A DNA stretch of 64,000 bases from Betaproteobacteria bacterium (GCA_016716425.1 JADJWJ010000001.1:124001-188000); one strand, 5' to 3'; counted from the stretch's first letter, positions 15,355 to 24,403 are shown. Made by a program: numbers and translations. Notes: generated by a model from the sequence alone, not told the origin.

Positions 15355-15882
15355 GTGCTGCTGGCGATGATGGCGGTCGTCACCGTCGCCATCGCGGTGC
15401 AGGGCAACCTGTTCGCGGTCGTCGTGCTGGGGAGCATCTACAGCTTCCTGATGGCCACCGCGCTGGTCGCGCTCGACGCGGTGGACGTCGCGATGACCGA
15501 GGCCTCGGTGGGCGCCGGCATCTCGACCGTGCTGCTGCTGGGCGCGCTCCATCTCGTGCGGGGCGAGGAGCAGAAGCCGCGCGGGCGCCCGTGGCTGCCG
15601 CTCGCGGCGAGCGTCGTGATGGCCGGTGTGCTCGTGTACGGCACGTTCGGGCTCCCGGGCTTCTCCGACGCCGGCGCGCCGATCCACCAGCACGTGGTGC
15701 CACGCTACCTCAACGACGCGGTCCGCGAGACCGGCGTGCCCAACGTCGTCACCGCAGTCCTCGCGAGCTACCGCGGCTACGACACGCTGGGCGAGACGAC
15801 CGTCGTCTTCACGGCGGGCGCCGGCGTCATCGCGCTCCTGCGCCGCCGCCGGCGCGACCGCCGCGACGGGGACGTCCGATGA
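15355..15882 (+). CDS. MrpA C-terminal-like subunit (DUF4040/MbhD plus MbhE regions)
   Basis: A 175-aa membrane protein. Residues 1-70 match the DUF4040/MbhD region (IYSFLMATALVALDAVDVAMTEASVGAG), and the later part, ending with NVVTAVLASYRGYDTLGET, matches the MbhE region. In classical Mrp operons both are fused to the end of the long MrpA; here they form a separate gene. The GTG chosen lies 8 nt after the mnhG stop; the frame is open upstream and homologous-looking residues (I-E-A-L-I-V-N) begin at a non-standard ATC, so the true start may be a few codons earlier. Ends in ATGA overlap with mnhB. Confidence 0.8.
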   Translation: MLLAMMAVVTVAIAVQGNLFAVVVLGSIYSFLMATALVALDAVDVAMTEASVGAGISTVLLLGALHLVRGEEQKPRGRPWLPLAASVVMAGVLVYGTFGLPGFSDAGAPIHQHVVPRYLNDAVRETGVPNVVTAVLASYRGYDTLGETTVVFTAGAGVIALLRRRRRDRRDGDVR

Positions 15883-16310
15883 GGAACTACCTCGTCCTGC
15901 GGGTCGTGGCGAAGATCATGATCCCGTTCATGCTGCTGTACGCGTTGTACGTGCAGTTCCACGGCGATTACGGCCCCGGCGGCGGCTTCCAGGCCGGCGT
16001 CATCATCGCGGCGGCGATCATCTTCTACGCGATCGTGTTCGGGCTAGCCACCGCGCGCCGCGTCGTGCCGGACTGGCTGGTCGAGACCTGCCTCGCGGCC
16101 GGCGTGCTGATCTACGCCGGCGTCGGCCTCGTCGGCATCCTGCTCGGCGGCAACTTCCTCGACTACTTCGTGCTGGACCGCGACCCGGTGGCGGGCCAGC
16201 ATCGCGGCATCTTCTGGGTCGAGGCCGGCGTCTGCGTCACCGTTGCCGGCGTGATGCTCAAGATCTTCTACATGTTCGCCGGCCGCCGCCGCGAGGACGA
16301 CGACGCGTGA
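15879..16310 (+). CDS. mnhB: Cation/H+ antiporter subunit MnhB/MrpB
   Basis: A 143-aa protein with four membrane helices and the MnhB signature GDYGPGGGFQAGV after helix 1. ATG overlaps the previous stop, and its stop overlaps the mnhC GTG. Inner-membrane subunit of the Mrp antiporter. Confidence 0.9.
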   Translation: MRNYLVLRVVAKIMIPFMLLYALYVQFHGDYGPGGGFQAGVIIAAAIIFYAIVFGLATARRVVPDWLVETCLAAGVLIYAGVGLVGILLGGNFLDYFVLDRDPVAGQHRGIFWVEAGVCVTVAGVMLKIFYMFAGRRREDDDA

Positions 16311-16681
16311 GCGCCTTCGGCCACTTCAGCTACTGGATCACGATGTTCCTGCTGGCGGCGGGACTCTACATCGTGATCGCCCGCGGCCACCTCGTGAAGA
16401 AGCTGGTCGGACTGTCGATCTTCCAGACGTCCGTCTACCTGCTGTACATCGCGCCGGGGAAGCTGGTCGGCGGGACGGCGCCGATCATCAGCGACAAGTT
16501 CACCGTGTACTCGAACCCGCTGCCGCACGTCCTCATCCTGACCGCCATCGTCGTCGGCATCGCGACGCTGGCGCTGGGGCTCGCCCTCGTCGTGCGCATC
16601 CGCGAGGCCTACGGCAGCGCCGAAGAGGACGAGATCCTCGCGCAGGACGAACGCGCCGCACGCGACGCCAGAGCGACGTGA
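16307..16681 (+). CDS. mnhC: Cation/H+ antiporter subunit MnhC/MrpC (NuoK-like)
   Basis: A 124-aa homolog of NuoK with three helices; the segments LVKKLVGLSIFQTSVYLLYI and PLPHVLILTAIVVG are typical, including the conserved P-x-x-x-x-L-T-A-I-V-V block. Tail is acidic. GTG start overlapping the mnhB stop; stop overlaps the mnhD GTG. Confidence 0.9.
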   Translation: MSAFGHFSYWITMFLLAAGLYIVIARGHLVKKLVGLSIFQTSVYLLYIAPGKLVGGTAPIISDKFTVYSNPLPHVLILTAIVVGIATLALGLALVVRIREAYGSAEEDEILAQDERAARDARAT

Positions 16682-18159
16682 TCAGCGCGCATCTGCCGGT
16701 CCTGCAGGTGGTCGTGCCGCTGGTCGCGGCTCCGCTCATCGTGCTGCTGCGCCGCGGCCTCGTGGGCTACGTGCTCGCCATGGCGGCGAGCGCCTTCGTC
16801 GCCGGCTCGGCGCTGTCGCTCCTGGCCGACGTCTGGCACGGCGGGGTCATCTCGTACGCGATCGGCAACTGGCCGCCGCCGTGGGGCATCGAGTACCGGA
16901 TCGACGCGGCGAACGCGTTCGTGCTGGCGCTGCTCGGCGTCATCGCCGTCGTCGTCGCGGCCTACGCGCGCAGGAGCGTGGCGGCCGAGGTCCCGGCCGA
17001 GCAGCACTACCTCTTCTACGCGATGTACTGCCTGTGCCTCGCGGGGCTCGTCGGCATCACGGTCACCGGCGACGCGTTCAACGTGTTCGTGTTCCTCGAG
17101 ATCTCGTCGCTGTCGAGCTACGTGCTGATCGCGTTCGGCCGCGACCGGCGCGCGCTGCTGGCGTCGTACCAGTACCTGATCCTCGGCACGATCGGCGCCA
17201 CGTTCATCGTCATCGGCGTCGGCCTGCTGTACATGATGACCGGCACGCTCAACATCGCCGACATGGCGGCGCGCATCGGCGCCGTCGAGGCGCGGCGGCC
17301 CGTCCTCGCGGCGCTCGCGTTCCTGACCGTCGGCATCTCGCTCAAGGCGGCGCTGTTCCCGCTGCACCTGTGGCTCCCGGGCGCGTACGCGTTCGCGCCG
17401 TCGGCGGTGTCGGCGTTCCTCGCGGCGACCGCGACCAAGGTGTCGCTCTACGTGCTGCTGCGCTTCTACTTCACGGTGTTCGGCGCGACGTTCGTGTTCG
17501 ACGCGCTGCCGATGGGCGGCGTGCTGATCGCGCTGTCGGTGGCGGCGATGTTCGTCGCGTCGGCCACCGCGGTCTTCCAGGCGGACTTCAAGAAGCTGCT
17601 CGCCTACTCGAGCCTGGGGCAGATCGGCTACATCACGCTCGGCATCGGTTTCGCGTCGAAGGCGGGCCTGACCGGCGGCGTCGTGCACCTGTTCAACCAC
17701 GCGGTCACCAAGGGCGCGCTGTTCATGCTCGCCGGCGCCGTGGCGCTGCGGCTGGGCAGCGTCCGGCTCGACCGGATGGACGGGCTCGCGAAGGCGATGC
17801 CGCTCACGTGCGCGGGCATCGTGCTCGGCGGCCTGTCGCTGATCGGCGTGCCCGGCACGGCCGGCTTCGTCACCAAGTGGTACCTCGTGCTGGCGGCGCT
17901 GGAGGCAGGCTCGTGGACGCTCGCGTTCGTGCCGGTGGCCAGCTCGCTGCTCGCCGTCGCGTACGTGTGGCGCTTCGTCGAGGTCGCGTACTTCCGCCCA
18001 CCGTCGGCCGAGGTCGCGCGGCTGTCGGAGGCGCCGCCCGGCCTGCTCCTCCCGGCCGGCGCGTTGCTCGTCGCCGTCGTGTACTTCGGCATCGACCCGT
18101 CGCTCACCGTTGGTGCGGCCGCGCGCGCCGCCGACGCGCTGCTCGCGGGCATCCGATGA
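16678..18159 (+). CDS. mnhD: Cation/H+ antiporter subunit MnhD/MrpD (NuoN/M-like)
   Basis: A 493-aa polytopic protein with the Proton_antipo_M domain. The helix-5 glutamate (VFVFLEISSLSSY) and the lysine-bearing segment LKAALFPLHLWLPGAYAFAP match proton-pathway positions of complex I antiporter subunits; KKLLAYSSLGQIGY follows. GTG start overlapping mnhC. The stop overlaps an ATG (ATGA) that opens a repeat-derived spacer ORF leading to the next subunit. Confidence 0.9.
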   Translation: MISAHLPVLQVVVPLVAAPLIVLLRRGLVGYVLAMAASAFVAGSALSLLADVWHGGVISYAIGNWPPPWGIEYRIDAANAFVLALLGVIAVVVAAYARRSVAAEVPAEQHYLFYAMYCLCLAGLVGITVTGDAFNVFVFLEISSLSSYVLIAFGRDRRALLASYQYLILGTIGATFIVIGVGLLYMMTGTLNIADMAARIGAVEARRPVLAALAFLTVGISLKAALFPLHLWLPGAYAFAPSAVSAFLAATATKVSLYVLLRFYFTVFGATFVFDALPMGGVLIALSVAAMFVASATAVFQADFKKLLAYSSLGQIGYITLGIGFASKAGLTGGVVHLFNHAVTKGALFMLAGAVALRLGSVRLDRMDGLAKAMPLTCAGIVLGGLSLIGVPGTAGFVTKWYLVLAALEAGSWTLAFVPVASSLLAVAYVWRFVEVAYFRPPSAEVARLSEAPPGLLLPAGALLVAVVYFGIDPSLTVGAAARAADALLAGIR

Positions 18160-18320
18160 GCGCCGCCGGCGCGCCCTCTGGGAGCCGCCGGGGGCCGAAA
18201 GCGCTCAAGGCGCCGCCCCTCTGGGGGAGCGGCGCGCGCGGGGCGGCCGCCGGGCCGCCCCAAGGCGCTCGCCCCCCTCTGGGGGGAGCGGCGCGCAGCG
18301 ACGCTCGGGGGGGCCGATGA
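18156..18320 (+). repeat. Intra-operon spacer repeat forming a 54-codon ORF coupled at both ends
   Basis: GC-rich low-complexity spacer between two antiporter genes. It is open as M-S-A-A-G... with many Gly, Ala, Pro and Arg residues. Its ATG overlaps the mnhD stop (ATGA at 18156) and its TGA overlaps the next gene's ATG (ATGA at 18317). It contains the CCCCTCTGGGGG-AGCGGCGCGC unit twice. A similar spacer lies between dctQ and dctM. Confidence 0.7.
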
Positions 18321-19777
18321 GTCCCGAGACCGCGATTCTGCTCGCCCCCGCGCTGCCGCTGGCCGGCGCCGTGGCGATCGCGCTGTCCGGCCGCTTCCCG
18401 AACCTGCGCGAGGCGACGACCCTCGCGACGGCGTTCGCGCTGTTCGCCGTCGTCGCCACGCTGTACCCGGCAGTCGCGGCGGGTGGCCGGCCGGCGGTGG
18501 CGCTGTTCGACCTGCTGCCCGGGCTGCCGCTCGCGCTCGCGGCAGAGCCGCTGGGACTGCTGTTCGCGCTGGTCGCCTCCGGGCTGTGGATCGTCAACTC
18601 GCTGTACTCGATCGGCTACATGCGCGGCAACCGCGAGCACCGGCAGACGCGCTTCTACGTCTGCTTCGCGCTCGCGCTCGCGGCGACGATGGGCGTGGCC
18701 TTCGCCGCCAACGGGCTCACGCTGTTCTTCTTCTACGAGATGCTGACGCTGTCGACGTTTCCGCTGGTGACCCACCACGGCACCGCCGAGGCGCGGCGCG
18801 GCGGCTTGGTCTACCTGTCGGTCCTGCTGTCGACGTCGATCGTGTTCTTCCTGACCGCGCTGATCGCGACGTGGCACGTCGCCGGGACGCTCGACTTCAC
18901 GGAGGGCGGCATCCTGCACGGCCGGCTGTCCAACGCCGCGCTGGGAGGCCTGCTCGCGCTGTACATGTTCGGCATCGGCAAGGCGGCGCTGATGCCGTTT
19001 CACCGATGGCTGCCGGCGGCCATGGTGGCGCCCACACCGGTCAGCGCGCTGCTGCACGCGGTGGCCGTGGTGAAGGCGGGCGTATTCAGCGTCGTCAAGG
19101 TGATCGTCTACGTGTTCGGCGTGCGCGAGCTCTCCGGCCTGACGAGCGTCGACTGGCTGCCGGTGGTCGCCGGCTTCACGATCGTCGCGGCGTCGATCGT
19201 CGCGCTGCGCTCGGACAACCTGAAGCGGCGGCTCGCCTACTCGACCGTGAGCCAGCTCGCCTACGTCGTGCTGGCGGCGGCGCTGCTGACGCCGCTGTCG
19301 GTGGTCGGCGCCGCGCTGCACATCGCCGCCCACGCGTTCGGCAAGATCACGCTGTTCTTCGCGGCCGGCGCGATCTACACCGCAGCGCACAAGACCGAGG
19401 TGAGTGAGCTCGACGGCATCGGGCGGCGCATGCCGTGGACGATGACGGCGTTCTCCGTGGGCGCACTGTCGATGATCGGGCTGCCCCCCACGGCGGGCTT
19501 CGTGTCCAAGTGGTTCATCCTGGGCGGCGCGTTCGCGTCGGGACAGTGGGTGGCGTTCGGCGTGATCGTCGCGTCCACGCTGCTCACCGCCGGCTACTTC
19601 CTGCCGATCGTCTACCGCGCGTTCTTCCGCCCGGCACCTGCGCCGGACGGGCACGCGCACGGCGAGGCGCCGGCGACGATGGTGGTTGCGCTCACGGCGA
19701 CCGCGGCGCTGACGATCCTCATGTTCTTCTTTGCCGAGTTGCCGCTCGCGCTCGCGCGACAGCTCGCGGGAGGCTGA
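18317..19777 (+). CDS. Second large antiporter subunit, NuoL/M-like (MrpD or MrpA N-terminal role)
   Basis: A 486-aa polytopic membrane protein with Proton_antipo_M domain. The glutamate in FFFYEMLTLSTFPLV and the lysine in GKAALMPFHRWLPAAMVAPTP are the proton-path residues; LKRRLAYSTVSQLAYVVL follows. Together with two other large subunits and the detached MbhD/MbhE-like gene it may replace the single long MrpA. The start ATG overlaps the end of the spacer ORF. Confidence 0.85.
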   Translation: MSPETAILLAPALPLAGAVAIALSGRFPNLREATTLATAFALFAVVATLYPAVAAGGRPAVALFDLLPGLPLALAAEPLGLLFALVASGLWIVNSLYSIGYMRGNREHRQTRFYVCFALALAATMGVAFAANGLTLFFFYEMLTLSTFPLVTHHGTAEARRGGLVYLSVLLSTSIVFFLTALIATWHVAGTLDFTEGGILHGRLSNAALGGLLALYMFGIGKAALMPFHRWLPAAMVAPTPVSALLHAVAVVKAGVFSVVKVIVYVFGVRELSGLTSVDWLPVVAGFTIVAASIVALRSDNLKRRLAYSTVSQLAYVVLAAALLTPLSVVGAALHIAAHAFGKITLFFAAGAIYTAAHKTEVSELDGIGRRMPWTMTAFSVGALSMIGLPPTAGFVSKWFILGGAFASGQWVAFGVIVASTLLTAGYFLPIVYRAFFRPAPAPDGHAHGEAPATMVVALTATAALTILMFFFAELPLALARQLAGG

Positions 19778-19779
19778 CC

Positions 19780-20031
19780 GTGGAACCGCACTGGCTCGTC
19801 CGGCCGCGCACGATCCGCCTGCTGTGGGCCGCGTTCGCCGCCGTCCTCGCGGCGACCGTCGCCGCGGAGTTCTTCGTGCCGATGCCGGCGCACGAGGGTC
19901 TCGCGGGGACGTTCGCCTTCGGCGCGTGGTTCGGCTTTGCCGCGTGCGCGGCGCTGATCCTGGTGGCGAAGGCCCTGGGCGTCTTCCTCAAGCGGCCGGA
20001 CGACTACTACGACGAGGCGCGCGATGACTGA
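19780..20031 (+). CDS. Small two-helix membrane protein of the antiporter operon
   Basis: An 83-aa protein: basic N-terminus, two membrane helices, and an acidic cytoplasmic end FLKRPDDYYDEARDD. GTG start 2 nt after the preceding stop; its end overlaps the next ATG (20024) by 8 nt. Not one of the classical MrpA-G subunits. Position and coupling suggest an accessory or assembly subunit of this complex; I do not recognise a named family. Confidence 0.75.
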   Translation: MEPHWLVRPRTIRLLWAAFAAVLAATVAAEFFVPMPAHEGLAGTFAFGAWFGFAACAALILVAKALGVFLKRPDDYYDEARDD

Positions 20032-21715
20032 GGTCCTGCACCCGGGCCTGCTGCTCGTCGCCGCCGGCCTGGCGCTCGCGCCGCTCAAGGGAACGGCGCG
20101 TGCGGCCGTCGCGCTCGTCGTGCCCGCCGCGGCGGTCGCGCTCGTGTTGGCATTGCCCGACGGAGTGGTCTGGCGCGGCACGTTCCTGGGTTATCCGGTC
20201 ACGCCGTTCGCCGTCGACCGCCTGTCGCGTATGTTCGCATTGGTGTTCGCCGTGATGGCGTTCGGCGGCGCACTGTTCGCGCTGCGGCAGGAAAGCCGCG
20301 TCGAGCTGCCGGCCGCGTTCGTGTACGCCGGCTCGGCGATCGGGGTCACGCTGGCCGGCGACCTCGTCACCGTCTTCGCGTTCTGGGAGCTGATGGCGGT
20401 GGGCTCCACGCTCGTGATCTGGAGCGCCGGCACGGCGGCCGCGTACCGTGCGAGCATGCGCTACGCGATGGTCCACCTGGCCGGCGGCGTGGTGCTGATG
20501 GCGGGCGTCGTCGGCCACGTCGCGATGACCGGCTCGACCGCGTTCGAGCGGCTGGCGCTCGACTCGCCGGCCCACTGGTGCATCCTCGCCGGCTTTCTCG
20601 TCAACGCCGGCGCACCGCCGCTGTCCGCGTGGCTGCCCGACGCGTATCCGGAGGCGTCGTGGAGCGGCACGGTGTTCCTGTCGGCGTTCACGACCAAGAC
20701 CGCCGTGTACGTGCTTCTGCGCGGCTTCCCGGGCACCGAGCTCCTCATCTTCGTCGGGCTGTTCATGGTGTTCTACGGCATCGTCTACGCGCTGCTGGAG
20801 AACGACATGCGGCGCATCCTCGCCTACAGCATCGTGAACCAGGTCGGGTTCATGGTCGTCGGCATCGGCATCGGCAGTCAGATGTCGCTCAACGGCGCGG
20901 CCGCGCATGCGTTCACGCACATCCTGTACAAGGCGCTGTTGCTGATGTCCGCGGGCGCGGTGCTCTACGAGACCGGCCGCCGCAAGTGCACGGACCTGGG
21001 CGGCCTCTTCCGCACGATGCCGCTGACGATGGTCTGCGGCACGATCGGCGCGCTCTCCATCTCGTCGTTCCCGCTGACGTCCGGCTTCGTCAGCAAGTCG
21101 ATGATCTCGCAGGCGGCGGCCGACGGGCACCTGACCGCCGTGTGGCTGCTGCTCGCGGCCGCGTCGGCCGGCGTGTTCCTGCACGCCGGCATCAAGTTCC
21201 CGTGGTTCGTGTTCTTCCAGAAGGACTCCGGGCTGCGCCCGCCCGACCCGCCGTGGAGCCAGCGGCTCGCGATGCTGCTGTTCGCGGCGCTGTGCATCGG
21301 GCTCGGCGTGTTCTACCAGCCCCTCTACCGGCTGCTGCCGTACCCGGTCGACTACGTCCCGTACACGGGCTACCACGTCGTCGAGATGCTGCAGCTCCTG
21401 CTGTTCTCCGGGCTCGCGTTCTTCGCGCTGCTGCCGCTGCTGAAGCGGACGCTGACGATCACGCTCGACACCGACTGGTTCTGGCGCCGGCTGGGGCCTG
21501 CGGCAGCCGTCGTGCTGGCGCGCGCAATCTCCCGTGCCGATCGCGGTGCCCGTGGGGCAACACTCGGCGCGTTGCGTGCCGGCGTGCGCGCGACCGGCCG
21601 ACTGATGAGCGAGCGCGGCGGTCTCGGCCGCACGACGAGCACCGCGACGATGGTGCTGTGGGTCGCCGTGCTGCTCACGGCCTACCTCGTGTTCTACTAC
21701 GTGCGGCAGCCGTAG
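20024..21715 (+). CDS. Third large antiporter subunit, NuoM/N-like
   Basis: A 563-aa polytopic protein with Proton_antipo_M domain. The glutamate in VFAFWELMAVGSTLVIW and the lysine in FTTKTAVYVLLRGFPG are in proton-pathway positions; MRRILAYSIVNQVGFMVVGIG is the usual amphipathic-helix segment. After about residue 440 there is an extra hydrophobic region and a basic cytoplasmic stretch (470-530) before a last helix. Last gene of the operon; ATG overlaps the preceding gene. Confidence 0.85.
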   Translation: MTEVLHPGLLLVAAGLALAPLKGTARAAVALVVPAAAVALVLALPDGVVWRGTFLGYPVTPFAVDRLSRMFALVFAVMAFGGALFALRQESRVELPAAFVYAGSAIGVTLAGDLVTVFAFWELMAVGSTLVIWSAGTAAAYRASMRYAMVHLAGGVVLMAGVVGHVAMTGSTAFERLALDSPAHWCILAGFLVNAGAPPLSAWLPDAYPEASWSGTVFLSAFTTKTAVYVLLRGFPGTELLIFVGLFMVFYGIVYALLENDMRRILAYSIVNQVGFMVVGIGIGSQMSLNGAAAHAFTHILYKALLLMSAGAVLYETGRRKCTDLGGLFRTMPLTMVCGTIGALSISSFPLTSGFVSKSMISQAAADGHLTAVWLLLAAASAGVFLHAGIKFPWFVFFQKDSGLRPPDPPWSQRLAMLLFAALCIGLGVFYQPLYRLLPYPVDYVPYTGYHVVEMLQLLLFSGLAFFALLPLLKRTLTITLDTDWFWRRLGPAAAVVLARAISRADRGARGATLGALRAGVRATGRLMSERGGLGRTTSTATMVLWVAVLLTAYLVFYYVRQP

Positions 21716-21719
21716 CCGT

Positions 21720-21895
21720 TAACCGTCACGACGTTGTTGCGGTCTGGAATGGACCGCATGCATGCCAATGGTCGTCGTCCCCGCGAAAGCGGGGACCCGG
21801 TGTCTGGGGATCGTCCGGCAGACACGTGACACAACGACGCTGGGCCCCCGCTTTCGCGGGGACGACGGTTGTCCAGAGATCATGCATCTCGGCAA
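21720..21895. repeat. REP/MITE-like repeat, copy 2 (full length, ~175 bp)
   Basis: Outer end CGTTGTTGC (21732-21740) and opposite end GGCAACAAG (21891-21899) are inverted relative to each other; inner hairpin pair at 21771-21798 and 21840-21867 carries the GTCCCCGCGAAAGCGGGGAC core. Between outer and inner parts lie CCGCATGCATGCC on the left and ATCATGCAT on the right. Nothing else is seen in the gap between the antiporter operon and the response regulator. Confidence 0.85.
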
Positions 21896-21943
21896 CAAGC
21901 ACCAAAAGGTCCACACCCAGCGCGGGCCGCGACGGACGGCGCG

Positions 21944-22588
21944 CTACTTCGGCGCCGTCTCAAGCGCGAGGCGGATCAGGTCGGGCAGCCGCTCGACGTC
22001 GAGCTTGTCCATCAGCCGGGCCTTGTAGACCTCGACGGTGCGCGGGCTGATGCCGAGCGCCTGCGCCACCTCGCGGTTGTGGCGGCCGTCGACGACCATC
22101 GCCAGCACCTCCCGCTCGCGCGGCGTCAAGCGGGCCAGGCGCCGCTCGGTCTCGGCCCGGCGCGCGGCGACGGCGTCGGCGGCCTCCGCCTCGGCCGCCG
22201 CGTGCTCGAGCGCGGCGAGCAACGCGGTGTCGTCGACCGGCTTCTCGATGAAGTCGACGGCGCCCGCCTTGAGCGCGTTGCGTGCCGACGCGGCGTCGCC
22301 GTGCGCCGTGAGCATGATCACCGGCCACTTGAGTTCGCGCGCGGCGAGCGCTGCCTGCACGTCGGCGCCGCTCATCCCCGGCATCCGCAGGTCGAGCAGG
22401 ACGATCGCGGCCGGTGCTGCCTCGCCGACCTCGGCGAGGAACGCGTCGCCGGAGGCGTGGGGTTGCGGCGCGAAGCCGTGCAGGCGCAGCAGCAGACACA
22501 GCGAATCGCGGACGGCGCCGTCGTCGTCGACGACGTGCACGGTGGTGCGGCGGGACATGGCGGGGCCGGGTCGGGTGGCGGGGATCAT
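21944..22588 (-). CDS. FixJ/TtrR-type response regulator
   Basis: A 214-aa regulator: receiver domain (about 15-130) with phospho-acceptor Asp in VLLDLRMPGMSG, conserved Thr in MLTAHGD and Lys in FIEKPVDD, then a LuxR-type helix-turn-helix (about 150-210: LTPREREVLAMVVDG and ISPRTVEVYKARLMDKL). The start at 22588 overlaps the stop of the kinase gene as ATGA; a second Met ten codons later (22558) is the alternative. Acts as a DNA-binding partner of the adjacent MASE1 kinase. Targets unknown; nearby candidates are paaX/paaA or the antiporter operon. Confidence 0.88.
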   Translation of the reverse strand: MIPATRPGPAMSRRTTVHVVDDDGAVRDSLCLLLRLHGFAPQPHASGDAFLAEVGEAAPAAIVLLDLRMPGMSGADVQAALAARELKWPVIMLTAHGDAASARNALKAGAVDFIEKPVDDTALLAALEHAAAEAEAADAVAARRAETERRLARLTPREREVLAMVVDGRHNREVAQALGISPRTVEVYKARLMDKLDVERLPDLIRLALETAPK

Positions 22589-24183
22589 GGCGCAACCGGT
22601 AGCGTAAGGCAAAAGCAGGCGCCGCGCGCGGCCGGCTCGAGCCACAGCCGCCCGCCGTGCGCTTCCACGATCGTGCGGCTGATCGCGAGACCCAGGCCGA
22701 GCCCGCTCGTCTTGCTGGTCACGAGCGGGCGGAACAACGTGTCCGTGAGCTCCGGGGCGACGCCAGGCCCCTCGTCGACGACGCACAGCCGGATCCACGC
22801 GTCGTCGTGCCGCGCGGCGGTGAGCCGCACGACTCGCGCATCGCCCTGTGCCTTCAGCGCGTCGATGGCGTTGGCGATGAGATTGTGCAGCACGGTCTCC
22901 AGCTGGACGCGGTCGCCCAGCACGGGCGGCAGGTCAACCGGCGCCGTGACCGCGAGCAGGATGCGGTGGCGCTCGGCGCGAGGGCGTGCCGCCGCGGCGG
23001 CGTCGCCCAGCAGGTCGGCGGGCTGCATCCGCTCCCGCCGGAGCGCGCCGGTGCGCACGAACTCGCGCAGCCGGCGCATGACGGTGCCGGCGCGCGCCGC
23101 CTCCGCGACCACCTTGCCCATGGTCGCCGGCAACTCGCCGTCCGGGTCGCCGCGCGCGACCATGAGCTGCGCGGCGCGCGTGTAGGTACCGATCGCGGAC
23201 AGCGGCTGGTTCAGCTCGTGGGCCAGCGCCGACGCGAGCTCGCTCGCCGCGGCGGCGCGCAGCGTGCGGTCGAGCTCGGCCTGCTTGTCGCGCAGCGTGC
23301 GCTCGGCCGCGCGCCGCTCGTCGACGGACGCGCCGAGGTAGAGCGCGGTGAGCGCCAGCGCCAGCATCAGCAACTGGAAGTCGAGGACCGTACCGGGCGG
23401 GTGGCCGCCGAACATCAGCGCGCCGATCAGGCCGACCTGCACGAGCAGCGTCGCAGCCGTCGTCCCGGCGAGCCCGCGCCGCATCGCGATCCACACGAGC
23501 GGCAGGAACAGCAGGTAGAACAGTTTGAGCTCGTCGCCCAGTCCCGAACCGAAGACGACGACCAGCGCGGCGACCACGGCCGCCGCCTGCAGCAGCGCCT
23601 CGGCGGGCCTCGCCTCGCCGTGCGCCGGCGCGCGCGCGGCGACCAGCAGGGCCGGCGTCAGGACGACGAGGCCGATCAGGTCGCCGATCCAGAATTGCGC
23701 GACGCTGCGCGCGTAGTCGGCGGGCGCGACGACGCCGGCGGCCAGGAACAGGCCGACGTAGACCAGCCCGATGACGAGCGTGGCGGCCGTGGCCGTGAGC
23801 GTGAACACCGTCACGTGCCGCAGCGACACGAACTCGCCGTGCAGCCCGAGCCGCCCGCGCAGCAGCGCCGCCACGCCCGCGTAGCCGCCCGCCAGCAGCA
23901 CGCTCGCTGCGACGACCGCCGGCCACGGTGCGGGCACGCCGCGGATCAGGGTCTCGGTCGCCAGCGCGGCGACGAAGAGCCACGGCGTCAGCGCGAGGCC
24001 CAGCCGCAGCAGCAGGAACAGCGCGAGCCCCGGCGCCGGATTCCACGGGGTGATGCGCAGCGGGCCGAGCGGGTCGATGAGGCTCACCCAGTCCAGCGCG
24101 ATGTACAGTGCCACGAACGCCACACCGAGCGGCGCGCCGCGGCGCAGTGGCAGCGTGAAGCGGCCGAGGTGGAGCGACGTCAC
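22585..24183 (-). CDS. Membrane sensor histidine kinase with MASE1 domain
   Basis: A 532-aa sensor. Residues 1-285 form a MASE1 integral membrane sensor (eight or so helices; ITPWNPAPGLALFLLLRLG and FWIGDLIGLVVLTPALL are typical). The H-box is ALAHELNQPLSAIG (about 300), followed by an ATPase domain with N-box NLIANAIDAL, G1 VVDEGPGV and G2 TSGLGLGLAISR. This is a FixL/DctB-like HisKA core. GTG start at 24181-24183 without a clear ribosome site. Its TGA overlaps the regulator ATG, so the pair is translated together. The sensed signal is unknown. Confidence 0.88.
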   Translation of the reverse strand: MTSLHLGRFTLPLRRGAPLGVAFVALYIALDWVSLIDPLGPLRITPWNPAPGLALFLLLRLGLALTPWLFVAALATETLIRGVPAPWPAVVAASVLLAGGYAGVAALLRGRLGLHGEFVSLRHVTVFTLTATAATLVIGLVYVGLFLAAGVVAPADYARSVAQFWIGDLIGLVVLTPALLVAARAPAHGEARPAEALLQAAAVVAALVVVFGSGLGDELKLFYLLFLPLVWIAMRRGLAGTTAATLLVQVGLIGALMFGGHPPGTVLDFQLLMLALALTALYLGASVDERRAAERTLRDKQAELDRTLRAAAASELASALAHELNQPLSAIGTYTRAAQLMVARGDPDGELPATMGKVVAEAARAGTVMRRLREFVRTGALRRERMQPADLLGDAAAAARPRAERHRILLAVTAPVDLPPVLGDRVQLETVLHNLIANAIDALKAQGDARVVRLTAARHDDAWIRLCVVDEGPGVAPELTDTLFRPLVTSKTSGLGLGLAISRTIVEAHGGRLWLEPAARGACFCLTLPVAP

Positions 24184-24184
24184 C

Positions 24185-24403
24185 AGGGGTCGGACCCTTT
24201 GCGATACGAACCGGCATCATTGCACAGAGTCCGGCGGGTCTGACCCTCGACCCGGACGGAACGCGCGGCGCCCCCGGGGACGCGTCGGCGGCCAACCAGA
24301 CTCCCGGCGATCGCCGGCGGGCACGTGGCATGGGCATGCGGCAAGGGGCAGACCCTCGAATCCCGGAGCGGCCGTGCGGACGCGCGACGCAGAGGGGCCG
24401 ACC
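24185..24403. repeat. GGGTC-N-GACCC type repeat cluster
   Basis: GGGGTCGGACCC (24187-24198), GGGTCTGACCC (24237-24247), GGGGCAGACCC (about 24344) and GGGGCCGACCC (about 24394) occur in 220 bp between the kinase start and the paaX stop. The same palindrome class recurs at 36725 and 49226-49466. Confidence 0.65.

Noticed and set aside
22657..24243. 528-aa plus-strand ORF
   Set aside because: Antisense shadow of the MASE1 kinase with no recognisable domain.
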